From NCBI GenBank assembly GCA_018398765.1, contig JAHBMJ010003429.1:1-25000 (forward strand): a stretch of DNA of 25,000 bases. The letters are read 5' to 3'. The position numbers and the translations under genes are program-made. The stretch comes from Chromera velia (Eukaryota > Sar > Chromeraceae). Positions 1 to 10,100 of the stretch are shown one piece after another; the stretch's first letter is position 1, and each line of letters begins with the position of its first letter. The notes beneath the pieces were generated by a model, which saw only the letters and a program-made list of their open reading frames with translations, was not told the DNA's origin and did not search any database.

Positions 1-21
1 GGGGGGGGGGGGGGGGGGGGG
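1..21. repeat. Homopolymer G run at window edge
   Basis: Twenty-one consecutive G bases open the window. A run this long at a sequence end more often reflects a sequencing or assembly edge than biology, although the next 500 bases are also G-rich. Confidence 0.8.
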
Positions 22-479
22 AGGTACTGGGAAGAATAGGACGGGCAGACCTAGAGGCAGGCCTAGGGGGGGTTGAAAAGGAGGAATGAGTCTATCGGTG
101 CCGGGGGGAAGGGATAGGCTGGTGATGGGGGCCGGAGTGCAGAGCATGGACATAGGTGCATAGACGAGAGAGAACTCCATAAAGAGGGATCGGGTCTGAC
201 TCAGATCGGCATCGTCAGAGGAATATGATGGAGGGGCGAACTCCGGCTTTGCCACACCGAGGTCAGGAGAGGAAGAGGCGGGACGCAGGATCCCGAAACG
301 GGCAGTCCCTCTATTCCGTCCTGCGTCTGCAGAGAGGGGGAGGAAGGTGCTAAACGCATACCAGATTCATCCCCCAAGTGTTCTAATGGATGGGGGGAGG
401 ATTAACTATGCTGACCTCGTAGATCTGCCTGTATACAGGCAGCCCAGAAATGGTGGGTTGGGGGGACAGAGATGGCAGT
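22..479. other. G-rich stretch without recognised gene
   Basis: No convincing reading frame or motif was found here. The plus strand is G-rich, with several runs of five to seven G. It may be the 5' untranslated or leader part of the retroelement downstream, but no long terminal repeat or element boundary can be seen. Confidence 0.4.
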
Positions 480-540
480 ATAGCATGGACAAAACGAGAA
501 CAATCGAGGCTATCCTGAGGTAGGAAACAACTCCCAGGGA

Positions 541-1198
541 GGCGAGGGAGGAAGTTCTCTCCTTCCTCAGGGACTGCTCAGTCGAGGGGGATTTGGATTT
601 CCTAGGCCTGACCGAGCTGATCTACACGATGGTGGTGGCGAGGCAGCGTCTACATGGACTCTTTGCTGAGAGGGGGGAGGGGCAGAGCAAGGGGGAGGGA
701 CATGGTTGACTAGGACCTATGACGGACTGTTCTTCTGGTCAGTGCATGTTTGATGTGGCCTTTGATTTTTCTTTCTTTTCATCTATAGTAGACGAAATGA
801 GGGATAAGCTGGCAGGGTTAAATGACTGTCTTGATACTGATCTGAGGGATTATGGGGGCTTTGGCAGGGAGAGCATAAGGCAAAAGATCAAGGCGGAGTT
901 AGACTGTCTTATACTCAAGCTCGTTGGGTGCAGGATGCTTATTGCACTACTTGATGTGCATGGGGGGGAACCATATCCGGTTTGTGCACAGAGAGTGGAA
1001 ACATGCAAATGCGCATTGACAGTTGTCTTGGTTGCTAAGCCTTCCCATCCTCCTTCATACACTTTGAAGGTGCTGCCGGCTTCTCCTGATGATCGATATA
1101 GGGCGTGGTCATACAGTCGGACCTTGTTCAGGAAAGGATGTCGACAAAAGATCATGAGAAGATTGATCCTGTTTCATTTTATCGCTGCTTCTGTCTGA
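541..1198 (+). pseudogene. 5' coding remnant of the retroelement
   Basis: Two frames look coding. One runs from about 541 to 710 and ends in a stop before 719; it reads like an amphipathic helical segment (…LTELIYTMVVARQRLHGLF…). The second, 719-1198, contains a helical stretch (…ESIRQKIKAELDCLILKLVG…). Both have the same spacing of Leu, Ile and Arg/Lys. No named domain was recognised. They lie just upstream of the endonuclease on the same strand, so they are probably its N-terminal part interrupted by stops and shifts. A CCHH zinc finger like that reported for related elements was not confidently located. Confidence 0.4.
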
Positions 1199-1201
1199 CT
1201 T

Positions 1202-1712
1202 GAGTTGGGGAATAGTGCGTACAGTAAATATTTGAAGGAGGTGAGGAGTGCGCATAGAGAAACAGGTGGGCATGCTGGGTGGTGGGACAGGAAAGTGATT
1301 TACATGGTTTGGTCCCAATGGAAGAAAGACCTGTATCTCGGGAGTACGATGAGAATGGCGCTTAATCCTAGCGCTTAATCGCATCATGCAGCACTTCTAT
1401 ACAGCTTTGCGATCACGGAGGGAGGGTTGGGCAGCGAATAAATTTGGGCGGGGGTATGCATATCATTTTTACTCAGTGCTGTCTAGTGATGTTTCTCGTC
1501 ATGCTTTCTTCGTTGTATTACCTCTGGCATGGGTGGATGGTGGACAAATAAGTCTTCGTATGATGGAATTGCTTTGTATTAGAGCGTATCAACCGATGTG
1601 GAATACTGTGGATGTCTTAAGGAAGGAAAGGAATGACCCTTCAATTGAACTGAAACCAGAACGCTCCCGTTTGTCTGCCCGTGCGTGCAGGAGAGGTTCA
1701 GGTTATACTTAG
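1202..1712 (+). pseudogene. GIY-YIG endonuclease domain, disrupted
   Basis: From 1202 the frame reads into VIYMVW (1295-1312) and, after eight residues, LYLGST (1331-1348). These match the GIY and YIG strands of the GIY-YIG nuclease fold. A 13-base near-duplication (1358-1380) then shifts the frame. Past it the domain continues with an R..QH helix, a later MMELLCIRAYQPMWN segment carrying the metal-binding Glu, and the terminal Asn. In this family the Glu binds the catalytic metal and the Tyr/Arg residues support cleavage. In Penelope-like elements the domain nicks target DNA for target-primed reverse transcription. A stop at 1710-1712 separates it from the middle region, which follows in the same frame. 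Confidence 0.72.
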
Positions 1713-1742
1713 CTGAGACATAAGCTTCGCTCCTCTCTGTGC

Positions 1743-2666
1743 ATGACGAAGGAGTCGGGGAAACTTGAGAGGGGAGGTATTTTCCTCTCTCATAATAGAT
1801 TTATGCAGAGGGTAGGTGGGAAAAGGGGGGATGAGTCTGGGGATGTATGTGTTTCTCTTTTTCGTAACAGACTTTTTATGATGTTTTTCAAGAAGGTGTT
1901 TCCTGATAGGTCGATCAGATCTGTCAATGCCAGTAAGGATGATCATATCAAGGCATGTATGAGGAGGGTTCCGAGAAGGGGAATTCTTACTACACGCAGA
2001 CACACATTTGACATAAACGTTAAACGTCTGTATGAATTGAATAGATGGTCAATGATGGAGATACTGAAAGGGAAGTCGATTTCTATTCACCTTCCGCTTG
2101 CTGACTGTCCGAAGTTCAGGGTTTTTTACTTTTGTCAGTTCGAATTGATCAGAAAGGAAGTTGCTCCACAGAGCTCAGTTCATCTGAGACTCCTGCCGTC
2201 AAAACTCAAAAATTTGAAACAGATGCTTGACAATACATACAAGGTTTGTTTTGATGCTCCTTCTGAATTGTATGGTAACTTGCATGATGATTGTCCTTGC
2301 ATTCGAATCGCTCGACTTCTCGATCTGCCCCTTCTGGAGGGACATGCATGTGCATTTCTTTCTTCTTCTCCATCTCTCCGTTCGCTTTTCTCTCTCGCTT
2401 TGAATTTTTTGTCTTCATGTAAATTATGGCCGAACAGTGGATCGTGGGCAACAGTTGAGAAGGGGATTGACTTTTTTGTTTCTTCTCTTGTCTCCCCAAG
2501 GGGTTGTAGGAGGGGATGTCTCGGCTCTGCCCGGCATGGTCAGGGGAGGGGGGGTGGTGGAGGTGTGTCTGCAGTGGTTATGGCAGACCTAAAGGAGAGG
2601 TGGGTGACTACTCTTTTATGTGCTCCGTGCTCTGAGGAGGGGGCCCTCCCTTCCGAAGAAGGCTAG
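1743..2666 (+). pseudogene. Middle region of retroelement polyprotein
   Basis: A 307-codon open stretch continues in the same frame as the second part of the endonuclease domain. It is rich in Arg, Lys and Phe for its first 200 residues (for example FMMFFKKVFPDRSIR) and becomes Gly/Arg-rich and low-complexity near its end. No domain was recognised. Its position between endonuclease and reverse transcriptase suggests a linker or N-terminal RT extension. Its frame gives way to that of the RT somewhere in about 2560-2660, so an indel or an unseen splice is needed to join them. Confidence 0.45.
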
Positions 2667-4082
2667 GATGGTGAAAAAGTTGTTGGATGTGTTGGCTGTT
2701 ATCCTGGTGGATAAGGCTTGAGGTGATCTAACCTTTCTATATGCATGGAAGTATAGCCAAGCTATAAGAACGGCTTTCATAGATAACCGATCGTATGCTA
2801 TCTTACAACAGGCGGACTTTGATTGCGCTGTTAATGATCTAGTGAGTGGCATCGCGGACTAGTCTGCTGCCCTGAAGTCTTTTCTTTCATGTTTTGGTCC
2901 CTTGAATAGAAGGAAGCATCGTTTTGGGACTGGTCTTCTATGGGCAAAGAGGAAATCTTGGGGGGACGATGGTTGGTTGCCCGCGGGCTGGTTGTTTATC
3001 AAATATTGCCCGCTTGTCTCATATGCGTTGCGTGGACGTAAGTCTCTTTTTTCCTTTGCATGTAAATATTTAGGCCTGCTTCGTTACTTCGGCCCTCACT
3101 GTGACTTAAACTCGACTTTTTCTTTTTAGGAATGTGTGTCTGTATTCAACGCCGGGTATGGACATTCCGCTGATCGGTCTGAACGGCTTTCGCTGAAGCT
3201 TGACTGGCCTATTGGTTACATTAAGATGGTTGTTGATGATATCAAGGCTTTCTTCCCCTCCCTCCCACGCGATGCCTTTTTATTGTCACTTAGAAAGTTC
3301 GTCGCGAGGGTGAAGGCAGAATTTCGACACAGATATATTGTTCTGCCGAAGTTCCGTCCTTTCTGTAAGAAGGAGGCTGAGGGGGCATGTGGAGAGGCAT
3401 GGGTGTCACGCAGATAATATGTGAACCCTGTTGCCTTCTTGTCCTCTCACAACAGATTCGTAGATGCCATCTCATGCCCTATTGATGTCCTACTAGAGAT
3501 CGTTGATCTTGACTTTTGTACTAATCTGATTCATGTTCATGGACGACTGATTCGACAGAAGGAAAGATTCCCTCAGGGGAGCCCATGCTCTCCTAGGGGG
3601 ACGAGATTCTTTGCAGCCTGGCAAGAGTTCTCGGTTACTGATTCTTTCTCTGTTTCATCTTGGGAAGATAAGTCATGGTTTGGTGTATATGATATATGGA
3701 TGACCGCTCTCTTTTTGTTCATTTTTCTGGCTGTGCTTCTTCTAATGTAATGAGTCTTTGGGATGGGAGCCCTCCTGCTTTACTTTTACAGGAAGATCTT
3801 TACAGTCCTGAATGTGTCTTGGAAAGGCAGGGAGGCTCCACGGTGCTGGGGCTTCGGATTTTCTTTCTCCAACAGGCACCCTCTGTTTTGCTTTTTACAG
3901 CTGCAAACCCTAATCGGGATGCTCTCGTCGAATGGTATCATAACCTGTGTGTTTTTTCCTTTTCTTGCCTCCATAATTTCGATAATGTTCTTCCATTCCC
4001 TCCTTTCCCTACCCTGAAGAGAGTTAGATTCATCTATGGTTTTTCTTACATTCTTCGCTTGCAGGAATGGTCGGACAGATAA
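2641..4082 (+). pseudogene. Reverse transcriptase, interrupted by stops and a frameshift
   Basis: One frame from 2641 to about 3690 carries VDKA-stop-G (2707-2724), which resembles the DKG motif of Penelope-like elements. It then has KYCPLVSY (3001-3024; fingers motif, normally RPIVS), DIKAFFPSLP (3238-3267; motif A with the first catalytic Asp) and PQGSPCSP (3571-3594; motif B). The frame then changes, and YMDD (3693-3704; motif C with the other catalytic Asp residues) is read in another frame, followed by VLGLRI (3843-3860; the FLG-type primer-grip region). In-frame stops are at 2719, 2860, 3127 and 3415. The intact enzyme would copy element RNA at a nicked chromosomal site. All key catalytic residues survive, so decay looks fairly recent. 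Confidence 0.75.
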
Positions 4083-4580
4083 GTTTGAATGTATTGTGTT
4101 CCTTGCTTTCCTGTAATGCCCTTGCTCGTATTCTTATTGATGAACTGACTTTTCTTTTTCTTGAATGCTTTCTTCTTCGTTGGCCTTTTCGTTTTCTTGT
4201 AAAAAATTTTTTTGATGTCATTGCTCATTCGAGGAGTCCTTCGTTCATCGCATTATGGAATGAAAGAACTTTCTTTCTTTTTACTGTTCTTGGTTGATTT
4301 TGTTACATTCCCTCCTTTGATGATTAATCTTCTTATGTTCTTTCCTGCTTATACCATTGAGTGCACTATTCACCTGCTGGAAGCGATAGACAAAAGACAC
4401 AGCAAAGGGGAAAAGGGGGTCGCGCACATCGGTTCTTATGCCTTATCCTGTGCTTCTCGATTGATCAGATGTTGCATTCTTGAAGTCAGTCCGTCTGATA
4501 TTGCATGCACGGTTCCGGCGTGTCAGCACCATTGTATATGCGATCAGATCCATGACTTCTTGCGAATGATGCGCGTGTAG
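4067..4580 (+). pseudogene. Possible C-terminal remnant of retroelement
   Basis: Two overlapping open stretches (4067-4297 and 4212-4580) follow the reverse transcriptase on the same strand. The first is rich in Leu and Phe; the second ends with a Cys/His-rich segment (…VPACQHHCICDQIHDF…) before a stop at 4578-4580. They could be the RT thumb and tail of the element read through frameshifts. No conserved motif was recognised and chance open frames are possible. Confidence 0.3.
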
Positions 4581-5312
4581 AAAGTACATACATTAATTAT
4601 TCACTTTTTTCGGCGTCCCCGCCCGGCTCGCACAAAAGTAAAATTTTTTGCATGCATTCTTTTTGCTCGATTATTTGACTTTCCCAGAAGTGAGAGCATG
4701 CCGTCACATTGACCAATCTTGGAGATGGTGATTTCAGTAGAGTCCACCGTCGGTCCCTTAGCAAACAGTACGTGCATAGCAGGACTGTCTTGGCTGTTGA
4801 AAGAGAACTAATCATACTAGAACATTCCTACTACTCATAGTAGTATATAAATTATAACTAAAATTACATAAGTTTACACATTTTTTTTTTTTGTTTCTAT
4901 CTCTAATTTTATATGTTCAGCTGCAAATGGAGCTTTGAATAAACGTAAGTCTTTTTGGTTTTCCTACTAAATCTCTCTCCAACAAGAATTTTACAGAAAC
5001 GTAAACTCACAATGTATTGCTATGGTGAATATGTTGAAAATTCTGCTAGAAATTCCTTGTGAGGAAGTCTTTGTTGTTTTTTGTTCAAATGTTGTAAACT
5101 CCATCCTCCATCCTCCTATAAAAGATTCCGCTTTAAATTTCACATTTTAGGAAGGCAAAAACATTCTCTGTGGTCCAGGAAAAGCCGGCATCCAAGCATA
5201 TGAAAACAGAAAAGAAAACGAGAGAAATGAAACTGGAACAGACGTCAGCTTTTGTATGGAATTATCAACCAGACGAGATTTAGAGCATATTGTTTGTTCC
5301 AATGAGGGGTCA
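4581..5312. other. AT-rich spacer, no gene seen
   Basis: After the retroelement the composition becomes AT-rich, especially at 4820-4900, which includes a run of ten T. No coding frame with domain-like content was seen on either strand. The last part carries the first poorly preserved traces of the minisatellite. Confidence 0.5.
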
Positions 5313-6262
5313 TACACGCAGACAGACAAGAAAGATGAAGACTGAAAGGTCGTTATGTGAGGTGACAAGGAAGATGAAAGTGAAGCGGACTTTCTGCAAG
5401 CAGACGGGCTAGCAGATAGGCCCTTAATGCGCAGGCAGGAAAGATGGAAGCTAGTGGAAAGTAGTCATGTAAGCCGGCAAGATAGACAAAAGTGGAGAGT
5501 CGTCATGTTCGACAGCGCACGACAAAAGAAAGTAGAGACCCACCAAGTAAGCAAAAAAGAAAGATGGAAATATGAAAGTGGAGAGGCCGTCGTGCAAGAA
5601 AAAAGAAAGAAAGATGGAAGTGGAGAGGCCGTCATACAAACAGATAGAGAGACGGAAGTGAAGAGGCCGTCATGCCAACAGACAGAAAGATGAAAGTGGA
5701 GAGGCCGTCGTGCAAGAAGACAGAACGATTAAAGTAGAGAGGCCATCATGTAAACAGACAGAAAGATAAAAGTGGAGAGGCCGTCGTGCAAACAGACAGA
5801 AAGATGGAAGTGGAGAGGCCGTCATGCAAACAGACAAAAAAATGGAAGTGGAGAGGCCGTCGTGCAAACAGACAGAAAGACGAAAGTGGAGAGGCGTCAT
5901 GCAAACAGATAGAAAGATGAAAGTGGAGAGGCGCCATGTAAACAGACAGAAAGATGAAAGTGGAGAGGCGCCATGCAAACAGACAGAAAGATGGAAGTGG
6001 AGAGGCGCCATGCAAATAGACAGAAAGATGGAAGCGGAAAGGTGTCATGCAAACAGACAAAAAGATGAAAGTGGAGAGGCCGTCATGCAAACAGACAGAA
6101 AGATGGAAGTGGAGAGGCCGTCGTGCAAACAGACAGAAAGATGGAAGTGGAGAGGCCGTCATACAAACAGATAAAAAAATGGAAGTGGAGAGGTCGTCAT
6201 GCAAAGAGACAGAAAGATGGAAGTGGAGAGGCCGTCATTCAAGCAGGAAAGGTGAAAGTGGA
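5313..6262. repeat. 38-bp minisatellite array
   Basis: Roughly two dozen head-to-tail units are present, with a consensus of 38 bases built around AGATGGAAGTGGAGAGGCC followed by GTCGTGCAAACAGACAGAA. Units at 5690-6240 are nearly identical. The left part (5313-5620) is increasingly diverged and irregular in length, and several units near 5890-6040 lack one or two bases (GAGGCGTC, GAGGCGCC). Consensus units have no stop in several frames on either strand, so the array gives long overlapping open frames of Lys/Arg-rich or Ser/Leu/Cys-rich peptides. These are treated as by-products of the repeat rather than as genes. Confidence 0.9.
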
Positions 6263-7171
6263 GAAAAGTTCAACGTCTGCGTGTTTATCTTCATATAGGA
6301 CTTCTGACCTGAAGATTTGATCCTCTCACCACGTGTCCAGACAGAAGCTTGATTGAACTATGTATGTAGAGTTCGTAATAAGGTCAGTCAAAAAGCTGTT
6401 GCTTAGCTGTACGCACAGACGCAGGATTGACTGCAAATTTGGACCTACTGGTGGGACTGTTACCTCCATCTTCCAGATGTACAGGAGAATATACAGCTAT
6501 GTCTGTCCCATACCAATTCTTTTTTACCATCGAAGATCCTATAGCTTAATTAAATGCATTGGCGTGGCCGAGATCGATCTTGTGCCATGCACTGGCGTCC
6601 CGCACATATTGCTTGAGGGGCACGTTTCTCTCTGCATGTTGTGCGGAGGGATAGATTGTTTTCTCGTGACCGTTCGCACGGAGCCCGCCATGCATGACGG
6701 ATGGGTGTCGCGATCAGGCTTCACTCGCGTGCATTACCCGTTGACCCGGGTCGCGGGGGTATACAGAACTAGACAAGAACCGAGGCCCTGGGCCCCGGCA
6801 CTGCGTCACGGTGAACTAGTTATAATTTTTCTTGCTTTCCGGGGCCGTTCGCAAGCTTGCTTGCGTCAGATGCGCGTCTCTGACCTCGGCATGCCACTTT
6901 GAATGATAAGGCAGAGGGCCCGCGGGCCACAAAATTAAGCCGCGCGCTCGCCGGGTTTGCCGGGATCTTGCCGGGGCCCGCGAACATGCAATCACTCGAG
7001 ATCGTCGCGCCGAGTCTGACCAGTCTGACTTCACAGTTAGAGGATCAACCTTGTGCTTCACATATCCAACGTGATCGCTTGTCTTTCGTCTCATCGCTGT
7101 CAAGTCTGTTCTCGTTTCTGTTTTTCGTCTTCTGAGTGGTGTGAAGCTCGCTGAAAAGGCTTGAGTTGAAG
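6263..7171. promoter_or_regulatory. Upstream region of the NagB/PIG-L fusion gene
   Basis: About 900 bases separate the minisatellite from the first ATG of the downstream gene. The stretch 6640-7020 is GC-rich compared with other spacers, unlike the AT-rich stretch next to the retroelement. A 180-codon open frame at 6360-6902 has no domain-like content and is treated as chance. A pyrimidine-rich stretch just before the gene (7080-7135, TCGTCTC and TTCTCG type) may mark a 5' leader. No defined TATA box or operator was identified. Confidence 0.35.
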
Positions 7172-10100
7172 ATGGAAGGCGGTGAAGGTTCCTTTCGCTT
7201 CTTCCCGTCTCTTGAGAAGATCAGAGTACTGGAGGCTGACAACGTCCTCCATCTAGGCAAACTCGCGTGCCTGAAGTTCCTTGAATGGGCACACAAAAAC
7301 CCCAAGGGAGTGGTGGCACTCCCTACAGGAAAGAGTCCAGAGATGTTCATGAAGTACCTCGAGTTCTACAGAGACCACTGGACTACTGAGGCTGTGCAGG
7401 ATGAATTGAAGTCACTGCAACTTGAAGGGTGCGCCTCCTTCCCTGACACTTCTGGACTCACCTTCGTTCAACTGGACGAGTTCTTTCCTCTTCTTCCGTC
7501 CCACAAGAATTCATTCACCAGCTACGTGCGACGTCTGTACCTTCCTCTTCTGAAGATTCCCGAGGAACGATTCATCACTTTTGACTTCACAGATCCCTCC
7601 AAGAACCTTCTTGATGCCTCCAGACAGACACCACTGCTGGAGGATTCCGACTACGTCGAGACCTTCCCCAACGGCATTGCAGATCTGAGCCTCCTCGACA
7701 GGACAGCCACAGACGAGCAGGAGAGAAAGCAACAGAAAGTGCTCCTCAAGGTCTCCGAATTCTGTGAGGCATACGAAGAGGAGGTGCGTTCATTCTTTCT
7801 TGCATGAAGACTCTCTTTTATTTCACACACAAGCACGCTACAAACATACACAACGCAGACAGAGAGAATGGAGGCCACTGACAGGCTCCATGCAGAAGCG
7901 TCGTCCTTCCGCTAACCCCCCCTCACAGAGACATAGCTGAAAGCTTCCTCCATCCTTACCTGCCTGCCCACCTTCCTTTTCTGCCTTCTTTCCACCGCCT
8001 ACTCCGCCCCTTCCTTTTTTTCAGCGACTCACCGAGACTCCTTGTGTTGGGGTCGACCGTTTTGCCTCCCTGACTTCTTCTCATCTCTATTATCCTTTTC
8101 TTCATGTTTTCCTTTGCCTCTTGCAGGTGAGGAGACTTGGCGGCATTGGGTTTTTCATGGGTGGCATCGGGCCAGACGGCCACGTCGCGTTCAACCTGGC
8201 AGGCAGTCGTCACGACAGCCGCACCCGCCTGGTGGCTCTCAACTACCCCTCAGCCGCACAGGCAGCAGGAGACTTGGGTGGAATTGAGTACTCGAGGGGG
8301 AAGGCCGCGGTGACGATCGGCCTGTCGACCATCACATACAGAAAGGACGCCACAGTGCTGATCATTGCCGCAGGGGAGGGCAAGGCTCCGATGGTGTCTG
8401 ATGCCCTCACGGCACCCACGTCGGAGGCAGTGCCCGCCTCTGCGCTGAGGGTTTTGGAGGGGGCAAGGTTCCTCGTATCGAGGGGGGCTGCGAAGCTGTT
8501 GCCTCACAGACGTGCTGAGCACCTGAGGGCAGAGAGAGGGAAATTGAAGCTTGAGGGGGTGGAGGGGAGAGAAAGAGAAATGGATGCAGCGAAGGAGAAA
8601 GAGAGACGCAGTCGGTTGGTGGAAATTGGGGATGAGGCTGTTGTCTCTGCATGCAGAGCCGTGGGGCGATCTGCAGCTGGGGGCCTGGTGTCGGGTGCAG
8701 CGTTGAGCTCGTCCGGTGAAAATGGGGGGCAGGGGGACGCGGCTGCGTTTGTGAGTCTATTTGGTGTGCCCGCAGCAGAGGAGACGGGAGAGCCTTGTGC
8801 TTCAGCACAGGGAGGGGGGGGGAGTACAGCGAAGGGGCAGGGGGAGGGGGGAGAGCAATGGAGTGCGGTGAAGACAAAGGGAAGATCTGCATCGGCAGAC
8901 AGTCTCTCTCTGTCGGCCGATTCGGGTGTGAACTCACTGACTCTCCGCCGTGAGTCGCCGACTGTTTTCTCGTCTTCCTCCAGTGCCGTTGTTGCAACAG
9001 ACAGGAGAGGTCAAACAGGGGAGAGGGAGGGTGTTTGTGCTTCGAGAGTGGAGAAGGAGAGAGAGAGGGGAGGCTCCTCTGTGAAGGGACAGCAGAATGG
9101 GCCCTCCTCTACTGCTTCTCGATGTGGGCGGACTCCCCTCACACTCAGACCTGTTGTGCCTCCCTCAACTGCGGTTCCTTCCACAAGGGTGGGTCGGTGC
9201 ATTCCTTTCTTCTTCTCTCTTGACTTTCTTGAAAGCTTTTTCCTGTAGCAGTTTCTCGAGAAAAATGTGCACTTGAAGCATATGAGAGTTGACCAAAATC
9301 TGCTAGAGTTTGACGTCCTCCTTGCCGGGCTGCTCGGGCCGTCGAAAGAAAGCTTTTGTTGCCTTTCCACTTCCCAGTTATTCAAGTCTGCTGATCATCG
9401 AGCATAGTATTTATCCTTTTCCATGCACACGCTCATCCAACCCGACTTGACTGTTCATGAACTTGCAGGCAAATTCCGTTGTGCCCTCCCCAGGCAGGCA
9501 GACCCTGGCTCCCCCCTTCACCCTGAGGGAGGAGGGCGAGGCAGACCTCGAGGAGGAGGGGGGGCAGGGGGAGAGGGAGGAGGTGGGAAGGAGTGAGTTG
9601 GTAGAACAGAAGATGCTGGGGATGGAGGGGGTTTTGAGGTCCCTTTCAGAGAGAGTGGGGGAGGTGGAGAAGAATCCTGTCGGTCGTCTCTTGTTCGACA
9701 GAGAAGAGGGAGGAGAGAGGGCTGGCTTGGTTGAGGAGTCTGCTGAAGCCTGCAGACAGAGACTCATCCACAAAGTTGCCAGAGGTCTCCGTATTGTCAG
9801 GGGTGAGCCTGCATGGGGCATTGACTCCCGCTATTCCTTCCCCCCCACTGCCAGCAGCAGAGACATGCCGGGGCCCCTGAAAATTCTCCACACCGGACCC
9901 CATCACGACGATGTAGAGCTGTCCTACCACGCTGTCCTTTCCCAGATGCTTGACAAGAAGTCCGCGGCAGCAGGGAAGGTGGAACATTACTTTGCGTATG
10001 CCACTAGTGGTTTCCACTCAGTGACAGACCTGCATCTGTTGACTTGTCTCGAGAGGGCAGGGGGGACTGACAGAGATCGGTTGAAGGCTTTCATGAACAA

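Larger units (their letters stand above)
480..4600 (+). mobile_element. Decayed Penelope-like retroelement, endonuclease first
   Basis: Broken coding pieces on one strand run in the order: leader region (about 541-1198), GIY-YIG endonuclease (1202-1712), middle region (1743-2666), reverse transcriptase (2641-4082) and a possible tail (to 4580). Seen directly are the GIY-YIG core, RT motifs A and B, and YMDD. RT combined with GIY-YIG is the hallmark of Penelope-like elements. The usual order is RT first; an N-terminal GIY-YIG domain is known in the permuted Naiad/Chlamys group of algae, protists and invertebrates. Both termini are uncertain and no target-site duplication or LTR was found. At least five in-frame stops and about three frame changes make it non-functional. 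Two overlapping elements are a less likely alternative, because the endonuclease and middle region share one frame. Confidence 0.66.

Noticed and set aside
3038-3129. Apparent 92-nt intron (GTAAGT...TTTTTAG) in the reverse transcriptase
   Set aside because: Splicing it would leave the RT frame, while the unspliced frame is RT-like on both sides and across it, with a single stop at 3127. A degenerate coding stretch explains it better.
5313-6262. Possible CRISPR array
   Set aside because: The units are directly contiguous with no unique spacers, and the DNA is eukaryotic.
5427-6298. Long open frames of Lys/Arg-rich or Ser/Leu/Cys-rich peptide on both strands
   Set aside because: They arise from the 38-bp minisatellite lacking stops in several frames; no start context or flanking domain supports a gene.
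6360-6902. 180-codon open frame upstream of the fusion gene
   Set aside because: It has no domain-like composition, no splice-linked exons and no recognisable motif; it sits in a GC-rich stretch where stops are rarer.
8407-8997. 196-codon minus-strand frame opposite the fusion gene
   Set aside because: It is the Pro/Ser/His-rich shadow of the low-complexity linker on the coding strand.
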